Positions 47,974-56,818 are shown, numbered from the stretch's first letter. The stretch: 64,000 bases of DNA from Streptomyces griseoviridis (GCF_005222485.1 NZ_CP029078.1:3066001-3130000); one strand, 5' to 3'. A program made the numbers and translations. The notes: generated from the letters alone by a model not told the origin.

Positions 47974-48017
47974 TTCGTACGCCGTTCGTATGTCGTCCGT
48001 ACGCCGTGCGAACACCC
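47974..48017. repeat. Four 11-bp direct repeats upstream of the permease
   Basis: Units TTCGTACGCCG, TTCGTATGTCG, TCCGTACGCCG and TGCGAACACCC run without gaps. Helical-phase repeats of this length are typical of PhoP boxes (GTTCACC-type) and, with alternating half-sites, of GlnR boxes (GTNAC-N6-GNAAC). Neither consensus fits fully. The array ends 52 bases before the permease start codon. Confidence 0.6.
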
Positions 48018-48069
48018 TGATTACGCCGCCCCCACTCGGACCCCTCTCCCGGCGCAAAGGAATTCCCCC

Positions 48070-49494
48070 ATGACCGGACTTCAGGCAGGACTCAAGGACC
48101 GACATCTGTCGATGATCGCCATCGGCGGCGTCATCGGCGCGGGTCTCTTCGTCGGATCGAGCACCGGTATCGCCACCGCGGGCCCCGGCATCCTGCTGTC
48201 CTACGCCCTCGTCGGCACGCTCGTCGTCCTCGTGATGCGGATGCTCGGCGAGATGTCCGCGGCCAACCCCACCTCGGGCTCGTTCTCCGCGCACGCCGAC
48301 CGCGCGCTCGGCCGCTGGGCCGGTTTCTCCATCGGCTGGCTGTACTGGTTCTTCTGGGTCGTGGTGCTCGCGGTCGAGGCCACCGCGGGCGCCAAGATCC
48401 TGGAGGGCTGGATCCCGGCCGTGCCGCAGTGGGGGTGGGCGCTGATCGTGATGATCGTGCTGACCGCGACCAACCTCGTCTCGGTCGGCTCCTACGGCGA
48501 GTTCGAGTTCTGGTTCGCCGGCATCAAGGTCGTCGCGATCGGCGCGTTCGTCGTGGTCGGCCTGCTCGCGGTGTTCGGCGTGCTGCCGGGCGCCGACACC
48601 GACAAGGCCGGGCTCGGCAACCTCACCGACCACGGCGGGTTCCTGCCGCACGGCGCGGGCGCCATCCTGACCGGTGTGCTGCTGGTCGTCTTCTCCTTCA
48701 TGGGCAGCGAGATCGTCACCCTGGCCGCGGGCGAGACCGCGAACCCGCGCAAGGCGGTCACCAAGGCGACCAACAGCGTCATCTGGCGGATCGCCGTCTT
48801 CTACCTGGGCTCGATCTTCGTCGTCGTCGCGCTGCTGCCGTGGAACGACCCGTCGATCGAGAAGAAGGGCTCGTACGTCGCCGCCCTCGACTCCCTGGGC
48901 ATCGCGCACGCCGGCCAGATCATGAACTTCATCGTGCTGACGTCGGTGCTGTCCTGTCTCAACTCCGGCCTCTACACGGCCTCCCGCATGGCGTTCTCGC
49001 TCGGTGAGCGCGGGGACGCTCCGAAGGCGTTCGCCAGGACCACCTCGCGGGGCGTGCCGATGGCGGCGATCGTGTCGTCGGTCGTCTTCGGCTTCGTCGC
49101 CGTCTTCTTCAACTACAAGTTCCCCGACTCGGTCTTCCTGTTCCTGGTCAACTCCAGTGGCGCGGTGGCCCTGTTCGTGTGGCTGGTCATCTGCTTCTCG
49201 CAGCTGCGCATGCGGCGCATCATCCAGGCCGAGGCGCCGGAGAAGCTCGTCGTGAAGATGTGGCTGTACCCGTATCTGACCTGGGCGACCGCCGCGTTGA
49301 TCGTGTTCGTGCTGGGCTACATGCTCACCGACACGGAACACGACGGGCGGACCACGGTGCTGCTGTCGCTGCTGGTCGCGGCGGTGGTGCTGATCATCGC
49401 CTTCGTGAAGGAGAAGGTCGGCGGCGGCGCCCGCGCGGCCGAGGTCGCGGCGCCGCCGGGCGAGCCGCTCGACGACGCCGTCAAGACGCCCTAG
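48070..49494 (+). CDS. Amino-acid permease (GABA/aromatic amino-acid APC family)
   Basis: The protein has 474 residues with twelve predicted spans. The first span is the APC signature DRHLSMIAIGGVIGAGLFVGSS, and RMLGEMSAANPTSGSFSAHADRALG follows. Similarity to GabP/AnsP/ProY-type permeases is clear, but the substrate is not determined. ATG 48070 has AAAGGAA 8 bases upstream. A close relative lies 1.1 kb downstream. Confidence 0.9.
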   Translation: MTGLQAGLKDRHLSMIAIGGVIGAGLFVGSSTGIATAGPGILLSYALVGTLVVLVMRMLGEMSAANPTSGSFSAHADRALGRWAGFSIGWLYWFFWVVVLAVEATAGAKILEGWIPAVPQWGWALIVMIVLTATNLVSVGSYGEFEFWFAGIKVVAIGAFVVVGLLAVFGVLPGADTDKAGLGNLTDHGGFLPHGAGAILTGVLLVVFSFMGSEIVTLAAGETANPRKAVTKATNSVIWRIAVFYLGSIFVVVALLPWNDPSIEKKGSYVAALDSLGIAHAGQIMNFIVLTSVLSCLNSGLYTASRMAFSLGERGDAPKAFARTTSRGVPMAAIVSSVVFGFVAVFFNYKFPDSVFLFLVNSSGAVALFVWLVICFSQLRMRRIIQAEAPEKLVVKMWLYPYLTWATAALIVFVLGYMLTDTEHDGRTTVLLSLLVAAVVLIIAFVKEKVGGGARAAEVAAPPGEPLDDAVKTP

Positions 49495-49507
49495 CACCAC
49501 CCGAACG

Positions 49508-49550
49508 CGGGAAGGGGCCCACCGACGTGATGTCGGCGGGCCCCTTCCCG
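49508..49550. terminator. Bidirectional hairpin between permease and bioY
   Basis: A 19-bp stem with one mismatch (49508-49526 with 49532-49550) and a GTGAT loop serves two convergent genes. Confidence 0.85.
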
Positions 49551-49566
49551 TGCGGCGGGCGTGCGG

Positions 49567-50148
49567 TCAGCGCCTGTCGAGCAGCTTCCAGGCGGTGGGC
49601 AGCAGCCCCATCGCCAGCGCGGCCTTGACGGCGTCACCGATCAGGAACGGCGTGAGTCCCGCCGCGACGGCGGCGGACGCGGACATCCCGGCGGCGTACG
49701 CCAGGTACGGGACGCCGACCGCGTAGATGATCGCCTCGCCGAGCAGCATCGTGCCGGCCGTGCGCAGCACCGAGCGGTCCGCGCCGCGGCGGGCCAGGGC
49801 GCCGACGGCGGTGGAGGCGAGCAGCAGGCCGAGGACGTAGCCGAAGGAGACCATGCCGGCCCCGGAGCCGCCCTCCGCGAACCACGGCACGCCGACGACG
49901 CCGGCCAGCGCGTACAGGGCGAGCGCGAAGAAGCCGCGCCCGGCGCCGAGGGCGGTGCCGACGAGGAGCGCGGCGAAGGTCTGGCCGGTCACCGGGACCG
50001 GGGAGCCCGGCACGGGCACGGCGATCTGGGCGGCGACGCCGGTGAGCACGGCACCGCCGACGACGAGGGCGACGTCACGGACGCGGGAGGCCGGGAGCAG
50101 GTCGGCGAGGACCTGGCCGGTGCTGGTGGGGGCGGTGGCGGTACTCAT
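49567..50148 (-). CDS. bioY: Biotin transporter substrate-binding component BioY
   Basis: The 193-residue S component of an energy-coupling factor transporter has about six spans and the family segment PVPVTGQTFAALLVGTALGAGRGF followed by GVPWFAEGGSG. No bioM or bioN gene is adjacent, so it works alone or with distant components. ATG 50148 has GGAGT upstream. Confidence 0.93.
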   Translation of the reverse strand: MSTATAPTSTGQVLADLLPASRVRDVALVVGGAVLTGVAAQIAVPVPGSPVPVTGQTFAALLVGTALGAGRGFFALALYALAGVVGVPWFAEGGSGAGMVSFGYVLGLLLASTAVGALARRGADRSVLRTAGTMLLGEAIIYAVGVPYLAYAAGMSASAAVAAGLTPFLIGDAVKAALAMGLLPTAWKLLDRR

Positions 50149-50312
50149 GGGACTCCGCGGGTCGGGGCAGACGGGGACAGGCTGACGCTAACCCGGGGTG
50201 CGCGGCCCGGACACCGTCAGCGGTCGACAAAGGGGGGAACGGCAGGTTGGTGTGATCCGGACAAAGGATGCGGGTTACACACCGGGCCGCGTGATACCGG
50301 TCACTGAGCGGA

Positions 50313-50440
50313 GGACGTTTTCCTCACGGGTGCCTTTCTCGCGGAGCGCTTTCCTCGTGGGGAGCCTTTCGCGCGGGACGCCTTCCGCGCGGGGTGCCTT
50401 CCTCGTGGGGCGCCTATCGCGCGGGACGCCTTCCTCGGGC
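50313..50440. repeat. Eight perfectly phased 16-bp tandem repeats
   Basis: Units start at 50313, 50329, 50345, 50361, 50377, 50393, 50409 and 50425, with no insertion or deletion. Consensus is about GGNGCCTTTCCTCGYGG with the last bases variable. Sixteen is not a multiple of three, so the array is not a coding repeat even though a frame runs through it. It lies in the 439-base gap between bioY and the second permease. Confidence 0.9.
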
Positions 50441-50587
50441 ACGGAGGGCGGGCGGGCGCTCCGCGACCCCGTGGTCACCGTCCGTCGTCGCGGTGTCCGG
50501 ATGGTGGGCAGGCAGCTCGGCGGCCTCCGGGGGACGTCGAGACTGTTGTCGTTTTTGTCCATCTCACGTACGGGACGTAGTCGCGCC

Positions 50588-51973
50588 ATGCCCAGCAGCA
50601 CCACCGAGGAGACGCCGCAGCGGCAGGACGCCTCCCTGTCGCACGGTCTCAAGCAGCGCCATCTGTCGATGATCGCCCTCGGCGGGGTCATCGGCGCGGG
50701 ACTGTTCGTCGGTTCCGGCGCCGGTATCGCCGCGGCCGGTCCCTCCATCGTCGTCGCGTACGCGCTCTCCGGCCTGCTCGTGATGCTGGTGATGCGGATG
50801 CTCGGCGAGATGTCGGCCGCGCATCCGTCGTCGGGTTCGTTCTCCGCGCACGCCGAGCGGGCGATCGGGCCGTGGGCGGGCTTCACGGTGGGCTGGGCGT
50901 TCTGGGTGCTGCTGTGCACGGTGGTCGGCCTTGAGGGCATCGGCGCCGCGCACATCGTCACCGGCTGGCTGCCGGGGACCCCTCAGTGGATGTGGGTGGC
51001 GCTGTTCGTGGTGGTCCTCTGCGGCGCGAACCTCGCCGCCGTGAAGAACTTCGGCGAGTTCGAGTTCTGGTTCGCCGCCCTGAAGGTCGGCGCGATCGGC
51101 CTGTTCCTGGTGCTGGGCGTGCTGGCGGTCGCGGGCGTCCTGCCGGGCACCGACTCCCCCGGCACCACCCACCTCGCCGACTTCCTCCCGCACGGCGGCG
51201 AGGGCCTGGTGGTGGGGCTGCTCGCGTCGATCTTCGCGTACGGCGGGCTCGAGACGGTGACCATCGCGGCGGCCGAGTCCGAGGACCCGGTGCGGGGCGT
51301 GGCGAGCGCGGTCAGGACGGCGATGTGGCGCATCGCGCTGTTCTACGTCGGCTCGATGGCGGTCGTCGTCACGCTGGTGCCGTTCGACGCGCGGGAGATC
51401 GTCGAGGACGGCCCGTACGTGGCCACGCTCCAGCGGATCGGCGTGGACGGCGCGGGCCAGGTCATGAACGTCGTCATCCTGGTCGCGCTGCTGTCCGCGA
51501 TGAACGCCAACATCTACGGCTCCTCGCGGATCGCGTACTCGCTGGTGCGGCGCGGTCTCGGCCCGAGGGCGCTGGGGCGGGTGTCGGGCGGGGTGCCTCG
51601 GGTGGCGGTGCTGGTGTCCTGCGCGGTGGGGCTGGTCTGCGTGCTGCTCAGCCGCTGGCGGCCCGACGACGTGTTCGCCTGGCTGCTGAACACGGTGGGC
51701 GCGGTGATCCTGGTCGTCTGGATCTTCATCGCCGTCTCCCAGCTGCGGCTGCGCCGGCGTCTCGAACGGGAGTCGCCCGAGCGTCTGGCGGTGCGGATGT
51801 GGGCGTTCCCGGTGCTGACCTGGGTGGCGCTGGCCGGGATGGCGGCGGTGTTCGTCCTGATGGCCCGTGAGCCGGCCACCCGGGTGCAGCTGTACGCGAC
51901 GGGCGGGATGACGGCGGCGCTGGCGGCGGTGGGGTACGCGCGGCAGCGGGCGCGGGGCCGGCGGCCCGTCTGA
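50588..51973 (+). CDS. Amino-acid permease (APC family), paralogue of the upstream permease
   Basis: The protein has 461 residues. The start region LSHGLKQRHLSMIALGGVIGAGLFVGSGAGIAAAG and RMLGEMSAAHPSSGSFSAHAERAIG are nearly the same as in the permease at 48070, so a tandem duplication with bioY between the copies is likely. Twelve spans. I chose ATG 50588; the frame upstream runs through the 16-bp array and is not coding. No strong ribosome-binding site is visible. Confidence 0.88.
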   Translation: MPSSTTEETPQRQDASLSHGLKQRHLSMIALGGVIGAGLFVGSGAGIAAAGPSIVVAYALSGLLVMLVMRMLGEMSAAHPSSGSFSAHAERAIGPWAGFTVGWAFWVLLCTVVGLEGIGAAHIVTGWLPGTPQWMWVALFVVVLCGANLAAVKNFGEFEFWFAALKVGAIGLFLVLGVLAVAGVLPGTDSPGTTHLADFLPHGGEGLVVGLLASIFAYGGLETVTIAAAESEDPVRGVASAVRTAMWRIALFYVGSMAVVVTLVPFDAREIVEDGPYVATLQRIGVDGAGQVMNVVILVALLSAMNANIYGSSRIAYSLVRRGLGPRALGRVSGGVPRVAVLVSCAVGLVCVLLSRWRPDDVFAWLLNTVGAVILVVWIFIAVSQLRLRRRLERESPERLAVRMWAFPVLTWVALAGMAAVFVLMAREPATRVQLYATGGMTAALAAVGYARQRARGRRPV

Positions 51974-52001
51974 CGGCGGCGCGGCCCGACGGCACGCCCA
52001 C

Positions 52002-52034
52002 GACCCCCCTCGGTGCACCCGGAGGGGGTCTTTT
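52002..52034 (+). terminator. Hairpin with T-tract after the permease
   Basis: A 12-bp stem with one mismatch is followed by TTTT, resembling a classic intrinsic terminator. It ends only 16 bases before the Nur box of sodF. Confidence 0.75.
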
Positions 52035-52049
52035 GTTGCTAGGTTGTAG

Positions 52050-52066
52050 TTGCAAGTCTTTTGCAA
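52050..52066. promoter_or_regulatory. Nur (nickel uptake regulator) box of sodF
   Basis: TTGCAA-GTCTT-TTGCAA matches exactly the TTGCAA-N5-TTGCAA motif described for Nur, the nickel-dependent Fur-family repressor of sodF in S. coelicolor. It lies 31 bases upstream of the sodF start, in promoter position. Confidence 0.85.
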
Positions 52067-52097
52067 TAAGACGTCACCAGGTCGGAGGGGACCCGCC

Positions 52098-52739
52098 ATG
52101 CCCGTCTACACGCTCCCTGAACTGCCGTACGACTACACCGCGCTCGAACCGGTCATCAACCCGCAGATCGTCGAGCTGCACCACGACAAGCACCACGCGG
52201 CGTACGTGAAGGGCGCGAACGACACCCTGGAGCAGTTGGCGGAGGCCCGGGACAAGGAGTCCTGGGGCTCGATCAACGGCCTGGAGAAGAACCTGGCCTT
52301 CCATCTCTCCGGCCACATCCTGCACTCGATCTACTGGCACAACATGACCGGCGACGGCGGCGGTGAGCCCCTCGCCGCCGACGGAGTCGGCGAACTGGCG
52401 GACGCCATCACCGAGTCCTTCGGCTCGTTCGCCGCGTTCAAGACCCAACTCACCAAGGCGGCCGCCACGACGCAGGGTTCGGGCTGGGGCGTCCTCGCCT
52501 ACGAGCCGCTCAGCGGCCGGCTGATCGTCGAGCAGGTCTACGACCACCAGGGCAACGTCGGCCAGGGATCGACCCCGATCCTGGTCTTCGACGCCTGGGA
52601 GCACGCCTTCTACCTCCAGTACAAGAACCAGAAGGTCGACTTCATCGAGGCCATGTGGGCCGTCGTCAACTGGCAGGACGTGGCCCGCCGTCACCAGGCG
52701 GCGAAGTCACGCGCCGACGTCCTGCTGCTCGCCCCCTGA
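52098..52739 (+). CDS. sodF: Iron (Fe/Fe-Zn) superoxide dismutase
   Basis: The 213-residue enzyme has metal ligands in [14 protein letters not shown] (His), [19 protein letters not shown] (His), and [19 protein letters not shown] (Asp, His). The Nur box upstream, together with the family, identifies it as SodF, which is off when nickel is present and the Ni-SOD is used. ATG 52098 has GGAGGGGA upstream. Confidence 0.95.
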   Translation: MPVYTLPELPYDYTALEPVINPQIVELHHDKHHAAYVKGANDTLEQLAEARDKESWGSINGLEKNLAFHLSGHILHSIYWHNMTGDGGGEPLAADGVGELADAITESFGSFAAFKTQLTKAAATTQGSGWGVLAYEPLSGRLIVEQVYDHQGNVGQGSTPILVFDAWEHAFYLQYKNQKVDFIEAMWAVVNWQDVARRHQAAKSRADVLLLAP

Positions 52740-52808
52740 CCCGGGGCCCACCGGACGCCCTGCCTCGTGATCGTCTTCTCAACCTTCACCGGCGGGCGGA
52801 GTGAGGGG

Positions 52809-52839
52809 AACCCCCGCGAGGACATGACTCGCGGGGGTT
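52809..52839. terminator. Bidirectional hairpin between sodF and the phosphatase gene
   Basis: A 12-bp stem (52809-52820 with 52828-52839) with a 7-base loop is followed by TTCC on the plus strand. Confidence 0.85.
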
Positions 52840-52852
52840 TCCTGTGTCCGCG

Positions 52853-53494
52853 TCAGCGACCGCCCTCCTCGCAGGGCACGTTGAGCGAGATCAGCCCCAC
52901 CGAGCCGTCCGTCAGGCGGAGTTCGGTGACGGCCGCGTTGCGCAGCCGCGGGAAGACCCGGCGGTAGTCGCGGGCCGGGATAGACAGCAGGGTGCACAGC
53001 ACCAGGCGCAGCAGGGTGTTGTGGGCGACGACCAGGACCCGCCCGCCGGGGTGCGCCGCGGCGATCGAGCGCAGCGCGGCGGCACCCCGCTGGGCCGCGG
53101 CGGCCGGGTCCTCGGCGCCGGGGAAGGGGTGGGCGACCGGGTCCGCGAGGAAGGCCGCCGCGCCCTCGGGGTCCTCGGCGGCGAACTCGGTGAGCGGACG
53201 GCCCTCCACCACGCCGAAGTCGCACTCCCGCAGATCGGGGTCGACGCGGGGGCGCAGGCCGAGGGTCCGGCAGGCGGGCTCGGCGGTGCGGACCGCGCGC
53301 GCCAGGGGCGACGTCCACACCGCGTCGACGGGATGGGCCCCGGCCCACCGCCCGAGCGCCTCGGCCTGGGCCCGCCCGGTGTCGGTCAGCGCGATGTCAC
53401 TGACCCCGGCGTACCGGTTCTCGGCATGCCAGACGGTCTGCCCGTGCCGGGCCAGGAGAAGAGTGGTCGCGGTGGAGACGGGGCTACTGGTCAT
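52853..53494 (-). CDS. Histidine phosphatase family protein
   Basis: The protein has 213 residues. LLLARHGQTVWHAENRYAG holds the RHG catalytic motif, LRECDFGVVEGRPL is the second signature, and RVLVVAHNTLLRLVL holds the second catalytic His. It is a phosphoglycerate-mutase-like or broad phosphatase; the substrate is unknown. ATG 53494. Confidence 0.9.
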   Translation of the reverse strand: MTSSPVSTATTLLLARHGQTVWHAENRYAGVSDIALTDTGRAQAEALGRWAGAHPVDAVWTSPLARAVRTAEPACRTLGLRPRVDPDLRECDFGVVEGRPLTEFAAEDPEGAAAFLADPVAHPFPGAEDPAAAAQRGAAALRSIAAAHPGGRVLVVAHNTLLRLVLCTLLSIPARDYRRVFPRLRNAAVTELRLTDGSVGLISLNVPCEEGGR

Positions 53495-53584
53495 ACGGGG
53501 CAGTATCGCGGGCCGGGGGCGGCGGGGGGCCGGGGGCGGGTGAGGCAGGCCGCCCGCCGACCCGGGTCGGGTCGAGTCGGGCCC

Positions 53585-53715
53585 TGTTCAGGGGCAGGGC
53601 GCATCGGCCGTCAGAGGGGCAGGGCACGTTCGTCGTCAGAGGGCCAGGGCTCGTCCCTCGTCAGAGGGGCAGGGCACGTCCGTCGTCAAAGGGTCAGGGC
53701 ACGTCCCTCGTCAGG
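53585..53715. repeat. 25-bp tandem repeat array overlapping a stop codon
   Basis: Units begin near 53585, 53610, 53635, 53660, 53685 and 53710, all 25 bases apart, each like GTCAGAGGGGCAGGGCACGT. The last unit or two cover the 3' end of the FGGY kinase gene, whose stop codon is 53694-53696, so the array contributes the final residues RLTRDVP. Confidence 0.88.
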
Positions 53716-55157
53716 CGGGTCCGGGCGTGGGTGGCCACCTCCTCGGGGAGCCAGCCCCTGGTCGTCAGGGCGGTCAGGAGGCGGGTGTAGGGCTCGGCGA
53801 AGCGGGCGGTGCGGGCCGGGGCCGGGGTGAAGGTCGCGCCGACGTGGACCATCGCGTCCGTGACGTCGGTCAGCGGGGTGCCGGTCGTGGCGTGGGCGGC
53901 CAACGCGGCCATTCCCAGGGCCGGTTCGGTCTGCCGGGGGACGCGGGAGGGGCGGGCCAGGATGTCGGTGCGCAGCTGGTTCCAGTAGGGGCTGCGGGCA
54001 CCGCCCCCGGTGAAGGTGAGCGGCCCGTCCATGGGGGCGCCGAGGTGGTGCAGGTAGTCGAGGCAGAGCCGTTCCGTGAGGGCGACGCCCTGGAGCAGCG
54101 CCGCCCACCGGTCGGCCGGCCCGGCCGGTTCCCCGAGCACCAGCGCCGTGGCGCGCGGCGCCAGGAACGGGAACCGCTCCCCCGGCGACACCAGCGGGTA
54201 GATGACCGCCCCGGCCGGCTCATGGGCGGCGGCCGATCGGTCCATGGCGGCCGGGTCGACGCCGGGGAAGGCCGCCGCGAGCGCCCCCGCGCCCACGCTC
54301 GACGCCCCGCCGGGCAGCCAACTCCCGTCCGGCGCACGGTGGTTGTAGACGACTCCGGTGGCGTCGCGGACCGGTGCGAGGGCGGCGCCCTTGAGGACGA
54401 GCGTCGTACCGAGCACGGAGTTCCAGGCGCCGGGCCGCAGCGCGCCCGAGGCGATCTGGGCCGCGCAGCCGTCGGTCATCCCGGCGATCACCGGGGTGCC
54501 GGCCGGGACGCCGGTCGCCTCGGCGGCCCGCGCGCCCACCTCGCCGAGCCGGGTGCCGGGGGCGACCACCTCGGGCAGCGCGCCGTCCGGCAGTCCGAGG
54601 CCGGTGGCGGGCCAGGCGGCGCGCTCCAGGTCGTACCCGGTCTTCAGGGCGTGGCTGGAATCCGTCGGTACCGGGTGCCCGATCAGCCGGGCGGTGATCA
54701 CGTCGGGCTGGTGGGTGATCCGCCCTGGGCCGTGGGCGTCGAGCAGCCAGAGCGCCTTGGGCAGCCCCCAGCCGTCCTGCACGGCGAGGCCGGCCGCCCT
54801 GGCCCGCGCGCCCTCGGCGGTGGCCCGCCCGTCGTCGTACATCAGCGCGGGGCTCACCGGCCGGCCCGCGGGGTCCGTCAGCAGCACGGTCCCCGACGTG
54901 CCGCACACCGCGAGCCCGCCGACCCGCGCGCCCCGGCGGCCGGCGAGGGCCTCCCGGCAGGCCGCGCACACCGCCCGCCACCACCCCTCGGGGTCCTGCT
55001 CGTGCCGCCCCGGCCGTCGGTTCCCGGCCAGCGGCGCGGTGCCGCCGCCGAGGACCGTGCCGTCGCCGGTGACCAGCAGCGCGCGGACGCCCTGGGTGCC
55101 GAGGTCGACGCCCAGCCATGCCTCGTCCTTCGCGCCTTCGACGCGCTCGACCGCCAT
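53694..55157 (-). CDS. FGGY-family carbohydrate kinase
   Basis: The protein has 487 residues. The N-terminal ATPase phosphate loop is WLGVDLGTQGVRALLVTGDG, followed by GLAVCGTSGTVLLTD and DPAGRPVSPALMYDD; GPLTFTGGGARSPYWNQL is the C-terminal nucleotide-binding motif. It resembles ribulokinase/xylulokinase-type pentulose or polyol kinases. ATG 55157 with GGAGGTCC upstream. It is transcribed divergently from the transporter operon, with 234 bases between, so it probably acts on the imported sugar. Confidence 0.9.
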   Translation of the reverse strand: MAVERVEGAKDEAWLGVDLGTQGVRALLVTGDGTVLGGGTAPLAGNRRPGRHEQDPEGWWRAVCAACREALAGRRGARVGGLAVCGTSGTVLLTDPAGRPVSPALMYDDGRATAEGARARAAGLAVQDGWGLPKALWLLDAHGPGRITHQPDVITARLIGHPVPTDSSHALKTGYDLERAAWPATGLGLPDGALPEVVAPGTRLGEVGARAAEATGVPAGTPVIAGMTDGCAAQIASGALRPGAWNSVLGTTLVLKGAALAPVRDATGVVYNHRAPDGSWLPGGASSVGAGALAAAFPGVDPAAMDRSAAAHEPAGAVIYPLVSPGERFPFLAPRATALVLGEPAGPADRWAALLQGVALTERLCLDYLHHLGAPMDGPLTFTGGGARSPYWNQLRTDILARPSRVPRQTEPALGMAALAAHATTGTPLTDVTDAMVHVGATFTPAPARTARFAEPYTRLLTALTTRGWLPEEVATHARTRLTRDVP

Positions 55158-55233
55158 CAGGACCTCCGTGGTGTGTGCGTGCGGTGCGGGGGGTTCCGTC
55201 CGGCTCGCGCGCGGCGCGCGCCGGGCGACCCCC

Positions 55234-55327
55234 TGTGAAGTTCACACCTTTCCCCGATATCGAACCGGCATTTTCCCCTGCGGGAGGGATTGACACTCAA
55301 CTTCCCTCGTTACAACCTCTGTTGACG
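55234..55327. promoter_or_regulatory. Divergent regulatory region with candidate operators
   Basis: TGTGAAGTTCACA at 55234-55246 is a perfect 13-base palindrome. Further right, TTGACA (55290-55295) is a good -35 hexamer, and CAAC-CTCT-GTTG (55313-55324) is a small palindrome in a TACAACCTCTGTTGACG context, a plausible site for the DeoR protein of the operon. Confidence 0.4.
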
Positions 55328-55391
55328 AGTCGCGTTCCTTCGGCTCGACGTGTTGCCCCGCACCGGACCCAGCCCCACCTGGAGGTCACGG

Positions 55392-56813
55392 ATGGACACG
55401 CACGCGCACGACCGCCGCCGCTTCCTCGCGCTCACCGCCGCGACCGCCGCGACCCCGTTCCTCGCGGCCTGCGGCGCGGGGTTCGGCGGTACCGACGACA
55501 AGGGCGACGGCTCGGCCGCCGACGACGTCACCGGCTCCTTCGACTGGCGGCGGGAGCGCGGCACGACCGTCAAGGCGCTGCTCAACAAGCACCCGTACGC
55601 GGACGCCCTGATCGCCGACCTGAAGTCGTTCACCGCGAAGACGGGCATCGAGGTCGAGTACGACGTCTTCCCCGAGAACAACTACTTCGACAAGCTGACC
55701 GTCGACCTCTCCAGCGGACGCGCCTCCTACGACGTCTTCATGCTGGGCGCGTACATGGTGTGGCAGTACGGTCCGCCGGGCTGGCTCGAGGACCTCGGCC
55801 CGTGGATGCGCAACTCCTCGGCCACCGGCGGCGACTGGGACCAGGACGACTTCTTCCCCAACCTCCTCGAAGCCGACCAGTGGTCCCTGAAGGACGGCGC
55901 CCCGCTCGGGCGGGGCGGCCAGTACGCGCTGCCGTGGGGGTGGGAGACCAACGTCGTCGCCTACAACACCGAGGTTTTCAGGAAGCTGGGGCTCAAGCCC
56001 GCCGAGAGCTTCGACGAGCTGCGCGAGCTGGCCGCGGTCGTCAAGAGGAAGGCGCCCGGGGCGGGTTACGACGGGATGTACGGCATCGCGGTGCGCGGGT
56101 CGCGCAGTTGGGCCACCATCCACCCCGGTTTCATGACCATGTACGCCCGCAACGGGCTGCGGGACTTCACCGTGGACGGCGGCGCCCTGAAGCCCGCGAT
56201 GAACACCCCGGCGGCGGTGGCGTTCACCGAGGAGTGGGCGGACATGGTGAAGCGGGGCGGGCCACCGTCCTGGACGTCGTACACCTGGTACCAGTGTTCG
56301 AGTGATCTGGGCGCGAAGAAGGCCGCGATGCTGTTCGACGCGGACACCGCCGCCTACTTCCAGGCGGTGGACGGCGCGAGCCCGGCCTCCGGGAAGATCG
56401 CGTTCCATCCCGGGCCGAAGGGTCCCGACGGTTCGCTCGCCACCAACATGTGGATCTGGTCGCTCGGAATGAACGCCAGGAGCCGGAAGAAGAAAGCCAG
56501 TTGGCTGTTCCTCCAGTGGGCCACCGGCAAGGAGCATCTGCGCCGGGCCGCCCTCACCCACCAGCACATCGACCCGGTCCGCAGGTCGATCAGCCAGGAC
56601 GCCGCCTACCGGAACAAGATGCGGCACCTGCCCGGCTTCCTCGACACCTTCGAGACCGTCGTCGGCCAGACGACGATCCAGTTCACCCCGCAGGCGCAGT
56701 TCTTCGACGCCACCACCAGCTGGGCCGCGGCCCTCCAGGAGATCTACGGCGGCCGGAGCGCGGGCTCGGTGCTGAACGGGCTCGCGGGCGACCTCGCCCG
56801 GAAGGTGCGCTGA
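55392..56813 (+). CDS. Extracellular solute-binding lipoprotein of a sugar ABC transporter
   Basis: The protein has 473 residues. The N-terminus is a Tat-type lipoprotein signal: DRRRFLALTAATAATPFLAAC, with lipidated Cys27. The mature part is a family-1 sugar-binding protein (TGIEVEYDVFPENNYFDKLTVDLSSG, YDVFMLGAYMVWQY). ATG 55392 has GGAGGT 6 bases upstream. First gene of the operon; the ligand is unknown. Confidence 0.93.
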   Translation: MDTHAHDRRRFLALTAATAATPFLAACGAGFGGTDDKGDGSAADDVTGSFDWRRERGTTVKALLNKHPYADALIADLKSFTAKTGIEVEYDVFPENNYFDKLTVDLSSGRASYDVFMLGAYMVWQYGPPGWLEDLGPWMRNSSATGGDWDQDDFFPNLLEADQWSLKDGAPLGRGGQYALPWGWETNVVAYNTEVFRKLGLKPAESFDELRELAAVVKRKAPGAGYDGMYGIAVRGSRSWATIHPGFMTMYARNGLRDFTVDGGALKPAMNTPAAVAFTEEWADMVKRGGPPSWTSYTWYQCSSDLGAKKAAMLFDADTAAYFQAVDGASPASGKIAFHPGPKGPDGSLATNMWIWSLGMNARSRKKKASWLFLQWATGKEHLRRAALTHQHIDPVRRSISQDAAYRNKMRHLPGFLDTFETVVGQTTIQFTPQAQFFDATTSWAAALQEIYGGRSAGSVLNGLAGDLARKVR

Positions 56814-56818
56814 GCGCG

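Noticed and set aside
50198..50587. N-terminal extension of the second permease
   Set aside because: The frame passes through 16-bp non-triplet repeats and has no counterpart in the paralogue.
55158..55391. SAM riboswitch, as known upstream of yoaD in Bacillus
   Set aside because: No S-box-like conserved core or multi-stem structure could be recognised here or before 61991.
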